Assembly: GCA_021809105.1 (NCBI GenBank)
Contig: JAKBAM010000002.1
Span: 124,001 to 188,000 of the forward strand
Origin: Actinomycetes bacterium
GTDB taxonomy: Bacteria; Actinomycetota; Acidimicrobiia; Acidimicrobiales; Palsa-688
Reading direction: 5' to 3'
Length of the DNA: 64,000 bases
In this document: one piece after another, positions 8,992-17,789 of the stretch
How positions within the stretch are numbered: position 1 is the stretch's first letter
Layout: the number at the start of each line of letters is the position of its first letter
Position numbers and translations under genes: made by a program
Notes under the pieces: generated by a model
The model's input: only the letters and a program-made list of their open reading frames with translations
What the model was told of the DNA's origin: nothing
Database searches by the model: none

Positions 8992-9801
8992 GTGAAGGTT
9001 GGATTCATTGGTCTAGGCAGCATGGGCTTGCCCATGGCACAAAGGATGCATGCCCAGGGTCATGAGCTCACGCTCTACGCCCGCCGGCCCGAATCGCTAA
9101 GACCGTTTTCGGGCACCGACGTCCAGGTGGCGGCCAGTCCAGCGGAGATGGATCCGGCCGTCGAGGCTGTCGGGATCTGCGTCTTCGATGCGGCAGGGGT
9201 GGAGGAGGTCATGTTCGGACCGAGTGGGTTGGTGCGAGCCCTGGCGCCCGGGACGGTTATCCTCGTGCACAGCACAGTTTCACCCACGGAGGTGACGGAG
9301 ATCGCCGAGCAGGCGGCGACTCACGGCCTCCGCGTCCTCGATGCGCCGGTGAGCGGCGGAGGTACGCGGGCGCTGGCTGGAGAGCTGACGATCATGGTGG
9401 GGGGTGACACCGAAGTGCTTGCCGACGTCGGGGCACTCCTCTCGACCCTCTCGGACAACGTCGTGCACCTCGGTGGCATCGGATGCGGTTCCCAAGCAAA
9501 GCTCATCAACAACGCCCTGTTTGCCGCACAGATCGCGTTGGCCGACGACGCGCTCAGCGCCGGATCGTCACTCGGTGTAGATCCAGAAGGCCTCGCTGCT
9601 ATCCTGATGACGAGCAGCTCCGCCTGCGTCGCCTCCGGCGTGCGGTTGCGCTCGTCGTCCTACGCCGAGATGGCGGCCTCGCAAAACTACGCCACGCTCG
9701 TAAAGGACGTCGGTCTCATGGCGGATGTTCTCGGCGACGCTCCCGGCCGTGAGCTGGTCGAGGCCGCGCAGCGCTTCGTCGCCGGCATGCTGGCCGGCTG
9801 A
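8992..9801 (+). CDS. NAD(P)-dependent beta-hydroxyacid dehydrogenase (3-hydroxyisobutyrate dehydrogenase family)
   Basis: The N-terminal Rossmann motif GFIGLGSMGLPMAQ begins at residue 4. The substrate-binding signature DAPVSGGGTRALAGELTIMVGG and the catalytic-lysine region GSQAKLINN follow. This identifies a 6-phosphogluconate/3-hydroxyisobutyrate dehydrogenase-like enzyme of 269 aa. The start is GTG 8992 with GGGAGGG just upstream; the longer frame has no domain text. A late NYATLVKDVGLMADV matches the family's KDLxLA helix. It may oxidise a hydroxyacid released in the sugar or side-chain pathway. Confidence 0.88.
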   Translation: MKVGFIGLGSMGLPMAQRMHAQGHELTLYARRPESLRPFSGTDVQVAASPAEMDPAVEAVGICVFDAAGVEEVMFGPSGLVRALAPGTVILVHSTVSPTEVTEIAEQAATHGLRVLDAPVSGGGTRALAGELTIMVGGDTEVLADVGALLSTLSDNVVHLGGIGCGSQAKLINNALFAAQIALADDALSAGSSLGVDPEGLAAILMTSSSACVASGVRLRSSSYAEMAASQNYATLVKDVGLMADVLGDAPGRELVEAAQRFVAGMLAG

Positions 9802-9809
9802 GTACTCCG

Positions 9810-10775
9810 GTGAGCGGCGATGCCTGGTCGGTCCTTGCCGACCAGTTCGTGGACAGGTCTTACGCGTCGGCTATAGGGCAGGTCCGCACGTACGTGCTGC
9901 ACCATCAACTTATGCACCACCTAGCCGAGCCGCCAGGGGCCGTCTTGGACGTCGGGGGCGGGGCCGGCCACCAGTCCTTCCCGCTTGCTCGGGCGGGCTA
10001 CGACGTGACTGTCCTCGATTCGTCTCCAGCCATGCTGGCCAAGGCTCGGCATCGGCTGGCCTCCGAAGCTCCAGAGGTGCGTGATCGCGTACGCTTGGTG
10101 GAGGCCCGGGGCGAGGACGCCGCTGAGGCGACCGGCGGGCAGCAGTTCGGGGCTGTGTTGTGTCACGGGGTCCTGATGTACGTCGATCCGCCGGAGCCAC
10201 TCGTCAGGTCTCTATGCGAACGCCTCGCCCCCGACGGAGTCCTGTCGTTGATGGCTCTGAACGCCAAGACCCTGGCAATCCGCCCAGCGCTGGAACGCCG
10301 CTGGACTGACGCGCTCGCAGCATTCGGCGCCAGCGGTGAGAGGGGGGTCCTCGGTGTCGACACTCGGGCTGACACCGTGGAAGGGCTGTCGGAGCTACTG
10401 CGTTCCGAGCAGGTCGAGCCGTTGGCCTGGTACGGAGTGTGGCTGTTCAGCGATTTGGTGGATCTCGCCGCGGCCGACACAAATGAGATCCGGTCCGCCG
10501 CCGCGGTTGAACTGCAGGCCAGTCGCCGTGACCCGTATCGCCAGCTCAGCCGGGTCTTCCACTTGGTCGCCCGCAGGCCTGCCAGCGGCCATCAGGACGA
10601 TGAAGCGTCCGGGAAGCGACTTGCCGGCGGGACTGCCTGGAACTCGAGCGAGGCCGGTCGGAGTCCTGCGGCTGCGACGCTGAGAGAGAAGGGGCCCGGG
10701 GTCTCGGGGCCTCGAACGATAGCCAGGGCGTGGCCATTGAACGCCGGCCGACGCGACTCTGCGGACGGGACGTGA
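9810..10775 (+). CDS. class I SAM-dependent methyltransferase, CmoM/SmtA-like
   Basis: Motif I is VLDVGGGAGHQSFPLARAG near residue 45, followed by VTVLDSSPAMLAKA. A CHGVLMYVDPPEPLVRSLCERLAPDGVLSLMALNAKTL segment is typical of CmoM (SmtA) tRNA uridine-oxyacetate methyltransferases, and DPYRQLSRVFHLVARRP matches their usual C-terminal end. From about residue 258 on, the frame runs through bases antisense to the end of the GH2 gene (10592-10775). That 60-residue tail is therefore unusual and may come from loss of the original stop. The real substrate may be a small molecule. Confidence 0.75.
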   Translation: MSGDAWSVLADQFVDRSYASAIGQVRTYVLHHQLMHHLAEPPGAVLDVGGGAGHQSFPLARAGYDVTVLDSSPAMLAKARHRLASEAPEVRDRVRLVEARGEDAAEATGGQQFGAVLCHGVLMYVDPPEPLVRSLCERLAPDGVLSLMALNAKTLAIRPALERRWTDALAAFGASGERGVLGVDTRADTVEGLSELLRSEQVEPLAWYGVWLFSDLVDLAAADTNEIRSAAAVELQASRRDPYRQLSRVFHLVARRPASGHQDDEASGKRLAGGTAWNSSEAGRSPAAATLREKGPGVSGPRTIARAWPLNAGRRDSADGT

Positions 10776-13102
10776 TCAGAGGGCGAACCGTTGCCGGTGC
10801 CGAGCACGACCGCGTCTCGGTCACACGCGAACTCTAGTGTCGGGCAGGCGTCAGGAACGATGCGCCCGGAGGCGTCGAGGACGTCGACGCGGGCGATGAC
10901 GACATCATGTCCACCGGCGCTGCAGGTGCTGTCGTCGGTTGAGAGCTGGAGGGCGGCGGCCGGGCCGGTCGTCTCCCTGGAGCTGGTCACGACTACGGCC
11001 CCTGCTCGCTTTGCGCGGACCTCGAGCAGTCCCGGCTCGTAGATCACGGTGGCGGTGGCGATCCCGGTCGAAGGCACCTCCGTCACGCCGACGAGCTGAC
11101 CGTTGAGCACGAGCTCGAGCTCGTCGCAGTTGGTGTAGATCACCACCTGCAGGGTCCGACCCTCGAGCCCGTCCCAGTTCCAGTGCGGAAAGGCGTGGAC
11201 GACCGGCATCTCGCTCCAACGGCTGCGCCAGTAGTGGTAAACGTCCTTCGGGAAGCCGCAGAAATCCATGAAGCCGTACGGGGCGTTGACTGCTGGCCAA
11301 CCAAATGGTGCGGCCTCGCCTCGGTAGTCGAAGCCGGTCCACACGAACGTGCCCCCCAGGTAGGGATGGGCCAAGCGGTTCGTCTCCGTCGCCGCCAGCC
11401 GAGTACCTTCGGTGCCCAAGGCGCCCCCCGCCGCACCAGCGTCAACGGCGGCGAGCCCTTCTTTCCCGCCCCGCTCGATCAGCCCCCCTTCGTCGTAGCT
11501 AGACGTGAGACCCCGCTCAGGATCGTCCTCGTAGATGCCACGCGTCGACATGTAAGAAGCGTCCTCGGTCGCCATTACACGGCCACCCGGGATCGCGTGG
11601 CGGTAGCGGCCGGATGCACCCCCGTCGTAGTTGAAGCCAGCGACGTCCGGGATGGACATGTAGGCGGCGTCCTCCTTGCCGAACGCCGCGGCGATCGTCG
11701 TCGGTCGCGTTCCGTCGAGCTGGTGGGCGACATCCACGAGACGGCGCAGCAGCCGGCGAGATGCCGGCGTTCCCTCGATCAATTCCTCGTTCTGAAGGCT
11801 CCACATGAAGACGCTCGGGTGGTTGCGATCGCGTCGGATCAGCTCCGCGAGATCGGCGAGACCTTCTGCGTTCGACTCGAGTCGGCGGTTCTCGTCGAGC
11901 ACGAGCAGGCCGAGACGGTCGCAGGCGTCCAGGATCTCCGGCGCCGGTGGATGGTGCGCGGTGCGGTAGGCGTTGCATCCCGTCTCGCGCAGCAGCGCGA
12001 TCTTGTACTCTTGGACGCGGTCGGGTAAGGCAATTCCGACACCCCCGAAGTCCTGATGGCAACAGGCGCCGTGGATGGGCGTGTGCTCGCCGTTGAGGAA
12101 GAGGCCCTCGGACCGGTATTCGACTGTGCGGATGCCAAACGCGGTCTCGACCTCGTCCACGACGTTGCCCTCTACCCGCAGCTCGGTCGCAAGCTGGTGC
12201 AGCATGGGTGCCCTGAGGGTCCACAGCGTTGGCTGATCGATCACCGCTAGCTGCGTCATCGTCGCTCGGCCGAGCCCCTCGACGATCGTGGATTTGGCTG
12301 GCACCCGGACTGTCATTCCGCTTGGCGCCGTGATGACATGTTCGACGGCGACGCTCACCGCATCACGGCTGTCGTTGTCGATCTCCGTGTTGATCGCGAG
12401 CGTGGCGCTGCCGGCGTCAAGCTCGGCTGTCGAAATGAAGATGCCGTGGCGGGCAACATGTACCGGGTCGGTGACCACGAGCCAGGCGTGCCGGTAGATC
12501 CCCCCTCCCTCGGCCCACCATCCCTCCGTGCTCGAATTGTCCGTCCGCACCAGGACGACATTGCGGCCTTCGTCGCCGTAACGCAGGAACTCGGTGGCAT
12601 CGATACTGAACCCCGTGTAACCCGAGTAGTGACTGCCGAGGAAGCTGCCATTGACCCACACATGAGCGTCTCGCATCACGCCATCGAAGTCGATACGGAC
12701 TCGCCGACCGTCCCAATCGGCTGGTGCGTCGAAGACCTTGCGATACCACGCCGTCCCCGTAGGAAGGTAACCGCCACGTACCTGCGGGTCGGCGACGGCA
12801 CTGGGCCCGGCGGTGGGGGGTTGCGCTGGCGGCAAGGGGGACGCGCGGGTTGTCCAGTCGTCTGGCAGCTGCACTGGCAGCCATTCGCCGTGCAAGGATC
12901 TCGCCTTGCCCATGAACGCCTGCACCAGTTCGTCACCCAGCCGGGCGGCGATCGCATCCGGAAGGGGCAGCCGGCCGCCCTCGTCCAAGCTGAGGTCCGA
13001 CGCACCACCTGCGCTCCCGGTCTTCGCCGTGTTGCGCGGCACCGGAGGGTCCAGATCGCCGAGAAGCACCGCCCAGCCGTCGTCAAAATTGTTACGCATC
13101 AC
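10592..13102 (-). CDS. glycoside hydrolase family 2 (beta-galactosidase/beta-glucuronidase type)
   Basis: The 836-residue protein shows GH2 order. A jelly-roll sugar-binding domain (WYRKVFDAP ... DGVMRDAHVWVNGSFLGSHYSGY) is followed by an Ig-like domain and a TIM barrel. The acid/base Glu lies in FMWSLQNEE near residue 439, and the likely nucleophile Glu in VMATED near 513. C-terminal Ig-like domains of the DUF4982/GH2-C type come last (YWRSRW, LVLNGQLVG). There is no signal peptide, so it is intracellular. Start is GTG 13102 or ATG 13099 after CGGAG. It converges on, and overlaps, the methyltransferase frame. A candidate LacI-type operator lies about 100 bases upstream. Confidence 0.88.
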   Translation of the reverse strand: MMRNNFDDGWAVLLGDLDPPVPRNTAKTGSAGGASDLSLDEGGRLPLPDAIAARLGDELVQAFMGKARSLHGEWLPVQLPDDWTTRASPLPPAQPPTAGPSAVADPQVRGGYLPTGTAWYRKVFDAPADWDGRRVRIDFDGVMRDAHVWVNGSFLGSHYSGYTGFSIDATEFLRYGDEGRNVVLVRTDNSSTEGWWAEGGGIYRHAWLVVTDPVHVARHGIFISTAELDAGSATLAINTEIDNDSRDAVSVAVEHVITAPSGMTVRVPAKSTIVEGLGRATMTQLAVIDQPTLWTLRAPMLHQLATELRVEGNVVDEVETAFGIRTVEYRSEGLFLNGEHTPIHGACCHQDFGGVGIALPDRVQEYKIALLRETGCNAYRTAHHPPAPEILDACDRLGLLVLDENRRLESNAEGLADLAELIRRDRNHPSVFMWSLQNEELIEGTPASRRLLRRLVDVAHQLDGTRPTTIAAAFGKEDAAYMSIPDVAGFNYDGGASGRYRHAIPGGRVMATEDASYMSTRGIYEDDPERGLTSSYDEGGLIERGGKEGLAAVDAGAAGGALGTEGTRLAATETNRLAHPYLGGTFVWTGFDYRGEAAPFGWPAVNAPYGFMDFCGFPKDVYHYWRSRWSEMPVVHAFPHWNWDGLEGRTLQVVIYTNCDELELVLNGQLVGVTEVPSTGIATATVIYEPGLLEVRAKRAGAVVVTSSRETTGPAAALQLSTDDSTCSAGGHDVVIARVDVLDASGRIVPDACPTLEFACDRDAVVLGTGNGSPSDHVPSAESRRPAFNGHALAIVRGPETPGPFSLSVAAAGLRPASLEFQAVPPASRFPDASSS

Positions 13103-13480
13103 GCGAATCTCCGATCACATCCAGGGCGCGGTCGACCTACTGGCGCATGTGCCTCCAGCCGTGCGCTGCCCGGCCCCTCGGGTCCAGCCAAATTCACACT
13201 AGCAAACGGTTGCACCGACGACGCCACGATACGACCACTGGACCCCCCAGGCAAGCGCAGGCAGGCGCGCGAGGCCCTCGGGCAGACCGTCGAGGCAATG
13301 TGCCCGAAATGACCGATCGTCGTGTAGGCGTTGGAGCGCCGGCTTGTGGCGGCTCCCTGGAGGTTGTACGGTCGTAGGGCAGCAGGGGAGGCCCTGGCCG
13401 CGCAGGACCCATCGTGCATCAGATAGCCACCTCAGCCACGGGGACACCTGCGCACGCAAGCATGACCTCGGGGAGGAATA
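13103..13480. other. intergenic region between divergent GH2 and binding-protein genes
   Basis: This 378-base gap separates the divergent genes and should hold two promoters. I see one candidate operator (13201-13214) and the GGGGAGG ribosome site before GTG 13481. I see no convincing coding sequence, RNA gene or repeat. Confidence 0.5.
13201..13214. promoter_or_regulatory. candidate LacI/GalR-type operator
   Basis: The bases AGCAAACGGTTGCA, read on the minus strand as TGCAACCGTTTGCT, fit the general LacI-family pattern TGNAANCGNTTNCA at every fixed position but the last. The site sits about 100 bases before the GH2 start. LacI regulators often control glycosidase genes, but no lacI gene is in this window, so the regulator would act from elsewhere. 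Confidence 0.45.
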
Positions 13481-14719
13481 GTGACAGTTCATCGAAAGTT
13501 GGTCGTCGCCGTCGTGGCGGTGACTGTGATAGCGGCCGGCTGTGGTAGCGCAAAGTCCAGTTCTGCCGGCACCGCGGCGGCCGGCGCAAAGGGGACCATC
13601 TCCGTCGGGCTGCTCGTCGACGCGACCGGGCCCGGAGCGTCAGGCAATGGGTCTTCCGAGTTGGGCGTCCGGGCCGGGCAAGCTTGGGCCTTGAAGCAGG
13701 GCTACAAGGTCAATGTCGACATCGGCGACACTCAGACGTCGCCTGCGGGTGCCCTCGCTGCTGCGCAACGGATGGTTGAGAGAGATCATGTGCAGGTCGT
13801 GCTGGCGATCTCGGCCCTCACTTTCGCCGCAGCCGGCTACCTCACCTCCCATGGCGTTCCTGTGATTGGTGCAGCCGAGGACTCTACGGAGTGGCTCACG
13901 AGTAAGAACATGTTCTCGGTCATCGGTCTGGCCAACTCCCACCTTGTGCCCTCGTCATTCGGTCAATTGATGAAGATGGAGGGCGGTAGCAACCTGGCTT
14001 CCGTCGGCTACAGCATCTCGCCGGGTTCCTCCGAAGCAGCCAAGTCTGCCGCCGTGTCTGCCGAAGCGGCGGGTCTGAAGGCTGGCTATGTTGACGCTAG
14101 CCTGCCCTTCGGGAGCACGAACGTGGAACCCGTCGTATTGGCCATGAAGTCGGCTGCCGTCGACTCTTTCACGGCGGCAACGGACCCGAATACCGCGTTC
14201 GCATTCATCACGTCGTTGAGGCAGCAGGGAATAGATCTGAAGTTCGCGCTCCTCGATGACGGCTACGGGGGCGATCTCCTGCAGGCTGGCCCTGGTGCGG
14301 CGCAGGCAGCGCAAGACGTCTACTTCGAGCTCGGCGCCGAACCCGTCGAGATGCACACGTCCGCTACGGAGCAGTTTACCGGCTATCTGAAGCAAGCAGG
14401 CGTGACGGGCGATCCCACCTTCGCAGAATACAATGGTTACGAGTCCGTGCTCCTGCTTGTACAGGCACTGCAGGCGGCAGGCAAGGATCCGACCGACGCG
14501 GCGTTGCTCACGGCGCTGTCCGGCATACACCACTTCAGCGCCGGCGGCCTGTATGGCTCGCAAACGCTGGATCTCAGCAACCGGACAGGTCACGGTTCGG
14601 GAATCCTCAACTGCGTGTTCATCACCAAGTTCGCCGGATCCACGTTCCATCTGGTGCCTCACGCCGATCCGATCTGCGGCTCAATCATTCCAAACAGATC
14701 CGTCAATGCTTCCTCCTGA
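13481..14719 (+). CDS. ABC transporter substrate-binding lipoprotein (branched-chain amino acid type)
   Basis: An N-terminal hydrophobic segment (LVVAVVAVTVIAAGC) ends in a lipobox with Cys near residue 21, followed by a Ser/Ala-rich linker. The rest fits the periplasmic-binding fold of the LivJ-like family (TISVGLLVDATGPGASG ... ELGVRAGQAWALKQGYKVNVDIGDTQTSPAGALAAAQRMVERDHVQVV). It should be anchored outside the membrane and bind a small ligand, perhaps an aromatic or glycoside-derived acid. No permease or ATPase genes are next to it, so it is an orphan here. The start is GTG 13481 after GGGGAGG. A decayed copy of its C-terminus lies at 3994-4197. Confidence 0.85.
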   Translation: MTVHRKLVVAVVAVTVIAAGCGSAKSSSAGTAAAGAKGTISVGLLVDATGPGASGNGSSELGVRAGQAWALKQGYKVNVDIGDTQTSPAGALAAAQRMVERDHVQVVLAISALTFAAAGYLTSHGVPVIGAAEDSTEWLTSKNMFSVIGLANSHLVPSSFGQLMKMEGGSNLASVGYSISPGSSEAAKSAAVSAEAAGLKAGYVDASLPFGSTNVEPVVLAMKSAAVDSFTAATDPNTAFAFITSLRQQGIDLKFALLDDGYGGDLLQAGPGAAQAAQDVYFELGAEPVEMHTSATEQFTGYLKQAGVTGDPTFAEYNGYESVLLLVQALQAAGKDPTDAALLTALSGIHHFSAGGLYGSQTLDLSNRTGHGSGILNCVFITKFAGSTFHLVPHADPICGSIIPNRSVNASS

Positions 14720-14746
14720 GCGGGCCCAGACGATTAAGGGAGCATC

Positions 14747-15715
14747 ATGAGCACCACTGAGGGTCGTGCCGTGCTTCGAGTGCCGAGTAGGGATATCCCC
14801 GTGCCCTCATCCGTCAGCCGCGAAGCCCAGAGCATGCTCGCGGTTGGCATAATCGGCGGGAGTCCGGAGGGGGCCGACGGATCCGGCCAGGCACAAGGCG
14901 CCGCCAATACGCTGATCATGGAGCTGCTCGGCCACGTCCCCGAGGGGGTCGAGGTCGACGAGACCGAGATGGAAGGCGTTCGGACTTTTGTCGCCACGCC
15001 ACGTGGCCTCGACCCTGGCGACCCCCACGTGTACCTCGACATCCATGGGGGAGCGCTGGTTGGCGGCGGCGGCGACATGTGCCGGATGACGGCCATGAGG
15101 ATGGCCGACCGGTTCGGCCTCCCGGTCTACGCGCCAGACTATGGCCTACCCCCCGAGCGCCCTTACCCTGCGGGCCTCGATGACTGCATCGCCGTCTACC
15201 GGGGGCTGCTGGAATCTCACCGGGCTAAGGAGATCGTTGTTGGGGGCGGCTCGGCCGGGGGCAACATCGCCTCGTCCCTGCTGTTGCGCGCCAGGGACGA
15301 GGGCCTCCCGCTGCCGGCCGCCGCTGTCCTGCTCAGCCCTGAGGTCGACCTGACCGAGTCGGGCGACACGTTCCAGACCATGTACGGCATAGACAATGTT
15401 GGTGGCGGGCGGAGCCTCATGGAGGCTAATCTCCTCTACGCTAACGGGCACGATCTCACCCACCCGTACCTTTCTCCATTGTTTGGAGACTTCACCGAAG
15501 GTTTCCCGCCGACCCTACTGATGAGCGGGACACGCGACTTCTTCCTGTCGAACACCGTCCGCCTGCACCGTGCCCTCCGAGTGGCCGGCGTCTACGCCGA
15601 GCTCCACGTGCTCGAGGCGTGTCCGCACGGCGGCTTCATGGTCGACACGCCCGAAGAGCGCGAGCTGGATCGGGACATCCGCCGGTTCATCCGAGAGAGA
15701 CTCGCCAGCGGGTGA
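14747..15715 (+). CDS. HSL-family alpha/beta-hydrolase (esterase), paralogue of 5190-6221
   Basis: This 322-aa esterase has the nucleophile elbow GGGSAGGN, LMSGTRD and CPHGGF as Ser/Asp/His motifs. The oxyanion motif reads IHGGALVGGGGD, so the usual Phe after HGGG is replaced. It shares the N-terminal RDIPVPSSVSREAQ and much of the core with the protein at 5190-6221. ATG 14747 lies 27 bases after the binding-protein gene, so the two probably form an operon. The binding-protein/esterase order mirrors the decayed unit near 4 kb. Confidence 0.87.
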   Translation: MSTTEGRAVLRVPSRDIPVPSSVSREAQSMLAVGIIGGSPEGADGSGQAQGAANTLIMELLGHVPEGVEVDETEMEGVRTFVATPRGLDPGDPHVYLDIHGGALVGGGGDMCRMTAMRMADRFGLPVYAPDYGLPPERPYPAGLDDCIAVYRGLLESHRAKEIVVGGGSAGGNIASSLLLRARDEGLPLPAAAVLLSPEVDLTESGDTFQTMYGIDNVGGGRSLMEANLLYANGHDLTHPYLSPLFGDFTEGFPPTLLMSGTRDFFLSNTVRLHRALRVAGVYAELHVLEACPHGGFMVDTPEERELDRDIRRFIRERLASG

Positions 15716-15774
15716 CTTCCAGACCTGCGGATGGGGGAGTAGATTCACTGGACTGCTGAGGGGGGCCAGGGACG

Positions 15775-16596
15775 GTGGCGTCGATGCGTAGGCTGGAGGG
15801 AAAGGTAGCGTTCATCACGGGCGCCGCCCGCGGACAGGGAAGAGCTGAGGCGGTGCGCCTCGCGGACGAGGGGGCCTCCATCGTGGCGCTCGACTCGTGC
15901 GCGACGGCTGCCACGGTCGCCTATCCAGGGCCGACGGCGGCGGACTTGGACCAGACGGCGGCCGAGGTGCGCGCCGTGGGCGGAGAGGTCGTGACCGGGG
16001 TGGCCGACGTCTGTGACCTTCAGGGTCTGCAGAAAGTCTGGGACGACGGCGTAGCTGCGTTCGGGGCCATCGAGGTGGTCGTCGCGAATGCTGGCATCTC
16101 GTCGGCCAACTGGCTGTGGGAGACCAGCGAGGAGCAGTGGGAGGAGACGTTGGCGATCAACCTGACCGGCGTCTTCCACACCATGAAGGTTGCAGCGCCC
16201 GCGATGATCCGGCAGGCGCGGGGTGGATCTATCATCGCCATCAGCTCGACAGCCGGACTGAAGGGCGTCCCGTACCTCGGGGCCTATTCGGCGTCGAAGC
16301 ATGGCGTTGTCGGCTTGGTTCGGACGTTGGCCAACGAGCTGGCCGAGCACCAGATCCGGGTCAACTCCGTGCACCCATCGGCAGTGGATGGCACGGGCAT
16401 GGACGTGGTCGACATGCACGCTTTGGTCGCTCGCGGCCCGGAGCACCTCCGGGCCAGGTTCAGCAACCCGTTGCCCGGCCCCACGAGCGCTCAGCCTTCG
16501 GACATCGCCGCTACCGTGGCGTGGCTGGCCAGCGACGATGCCCGCTTCATCACCGGGGCACAGATCCCCGTGGATCTCGGGACGATGGCGCGCTGA
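15775..16596 (+). CDS. mycofactocin-coupled SDR-family oxidoreductase
   Basis: This is an SDR with TGAARGQGRAEAVRLA, VVANAGIS, ISSTAG and YSASKHG. Between the second strand and helix C it carries the extra stretch CATAATVAYPGPTAADLDQTAAEVRAVGG. That insertion is the hallmark of the mycofactocin-coupled SDR subfamily, whose NAD cofactor is held tightly and re-oxidised by mycofactocin. No mycofactocin maturation genes are in the window. The start may be GTG 15775 or ATG 15784. It follows the esterase and may share its transcript. It probably oxidises an alcohol from the ester pathway. Confidence 0.85.
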   Translation: MASMRRLEGKVAFITGAARGQGRAEAVRLADEGASIVALDSCATAATVAYPGPTAADLDQTAAEVRAVGGEVVTGVADVCDLQGLQKVWDDGVAAFGAIEVVVANAGISSANWLWETSEEQWEETLAINLTGVFHTMKVAAPAMIRQARGGSIIAISSTAGLKGVPYLGAYSASKHGVVGLVRTLANELAEHQIRVNSVHPSAVDGTGMDVVDMHALVARGPEHLRARFSNPLPGPTSAQPSDIAATVAWLASDDARFITGAQIPVDLGTMAR

Positions 16597-16634
16597 AGCT
16601 GGTGACGCTCCCGAGGCGCATGCGCAGACTGATG

Positions 16635-17048
16635 TCAGCGCATGCGGGTCGCTCCCGCCTCGTCCAAAGTCCACCCCGGATGGTGAATTACCTCCCAAGG
16701 ATTGCCGTCGGGATCGAAGAAGAGTCCCGTGTAGCCCCAGTACCTCTGCAGGCCCGGCCGCCCGATGCTGCCGCCGGCTGCCTCGGCGTTGGCCAGGACG
16801 GCATCGACGTCATCTTTGGAGGGGACCCACTGGCAGAGCGTGATGCCGCCCCAGCCTCCAATGTCCTCGACGACAGTGTCCTCGGCGAGCTTTGCGCGAT
16901 CCCACAATCCGAGGATCATCCCGTTTAGCTGGAACAACCAGATGTCGCCGTCTGGGGACGTACCGGTCCAGCCGAGTGACTCATAGAATCGATGCGCTCG
17001 CTCTAGGTCGGAGACCCCGAGCGTGATCAATGAAAGCCGCTGCTCCAT
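16635..17048 (-). CDS. VOC-family (glyoxalase/dioxygenase fold) protein
   Basis: Two beta-alpha-beta-beta-beta units are visible: LSLITLGVSDLERAHRFYESLGW near the start and GYTGLFFDPDGNPWEVIHHP near the end, the latter with the conserved DPDGNxWE signature. ATG 17048 (MEQRLSLITLGV) fits the domain boundary, although I see no good ribosome site; a GTG-led extension of 19 residues is possible. Members range from glyoxalase-like isomerases to resistance proteins, so the role is open. It is convergent with the SDR before it. Confidence 0.8.
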   Translation of the reverse strand: MEQRLSLITLGVSDLERAHRFYESLGWTGTSPDGDIWLFQLNGMILGLWDRAKLAEDTVVEDIGGWGGITLCQWVPSKDDVDAVLANAEAAGGSIGRPGLQRYWGYTGLFFDPDGNPWEVIHHPGWTLDEAGATRMR

Positions 17049-17182
17049 AGGAGGGACGTTAGCGCCCCTGATTCCGAAGGAGACGATAACGCAGTGCGAT
17101 AGCATGTCGCGACCAGCCGTTCCTGCGTCCGCTGGGGGAGCGTCAGCTCGAGCGGTCGGTCCGGGGCTAGTGAAGGAGATCT

Positions 17183-17788
17183 ATGACTGCACCTGTCGAC
17201 CGCATCCCCCCGCTCCTGTTCGCCGATTGGGACGAGAGCGCCCGGAGGATCCTTCCTGGTTACCTTCGAAGGCCGGAGCTGTACGAGTCGCACGGGGGAC
17301 CCCGCCCTATGCCGGGTGCCCTCGGCCATTACGCGCATCACGTTCGGTTGGGTGACGCCTGGATGAACTTCAGCGATGTGTTGGCCAAGGATCCGTTGCT
17401 CGACCCGCGCTATCGCGAGATTCTCGTCCTGCGTGTGGCATGGCGGACCCGCTCCGGCTACGAGTGGTATCAGCACGTGCGCATCGCGCAGCAGTGCGGT
17501 CTCACCGTCGAGCACATCGAGGCGGCCATGGAAGGCCCGGATGCGACGCTGTGGACCCCCTTGGAGCGTGGGCTCGTCGCGGCCGTCGACGACATGGTCG
17601 ACCGGTTCGTGGTCTCGGACGCGACATGGAAGCAGCTCAGACCCCATTTCGACGATCCTCAGCTCACCGAGCTGCTGTACGTGGTTGGTTCGTACCTCTG
17701 CCTGGCGTTGGTTTGCAACAGTGTCGGCTTGGCCCCCGATCCTGCGCCGGAGGTCGAGGTGCCGCCGATCCCCCCCCTGGAGGTCTGA
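17183..17788 (+). CDS. carboxymuconolactone decarboxylase/AhpD-like protein
   Basis: The 201-aa protein carries PRYREILVLRVAWRTRSGYEWYQHVRIAQQCGLT, the core helix of the carboxymuconolactone decarboxylase-like family. It has Glu and His in EWYQH instead of the CxxC of peroxidase types. It starts at ATG 17183 after GAAGGAGATCT. It is followed within two bases by a TIM-barrel isomerase gene and then a second one. Such proteins often appear in aromatic and terpenoid catabolism. Its reaction here is unknown. Confidence 0.82.
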   Translation: MTAPVDRIPPLLFADWDESARRILPGYLRRPELYESHGGPRPMPGALGHYAHHVRLGDAWMNFSDVLAKDPLLDPRYREILVLRVAWRTRSGYEWYQHVRIAQQCGLTVEHIEAAMEGPDATLWTPLERGLVAAVDDMVDRFVVSDATWKQLRPHFDDPQLTELLYVVGSYLCLALVCNSVGLAPDPAPEVEVPPIPPLEV

Positions 17789-17789
17789 G

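Noticed and set aside
12338-13312. A long open frame (324 codons) on the plus strand opposite the GH2 gene
   Set aside because: It has no recognisable domain text and is the antisense shadow of a well-supported GH2 enzyme in GC-rich DNA. The same holds for other long antisense frames such as 15745-16698 and 60880-61974.
17049-17055. AGGAGGG box on the plus strand at the VOC gene start
   Set aside because: It lies on the wrong strand for the VOC gene and no plus-strand gene starts just after it.
17183-17788. Missing CxxC in the AhpD/carboxymuconolactone decarboxylase-like protein
   Set aside because: Many members of this branch have Glu/His instead, so it is not a defect.
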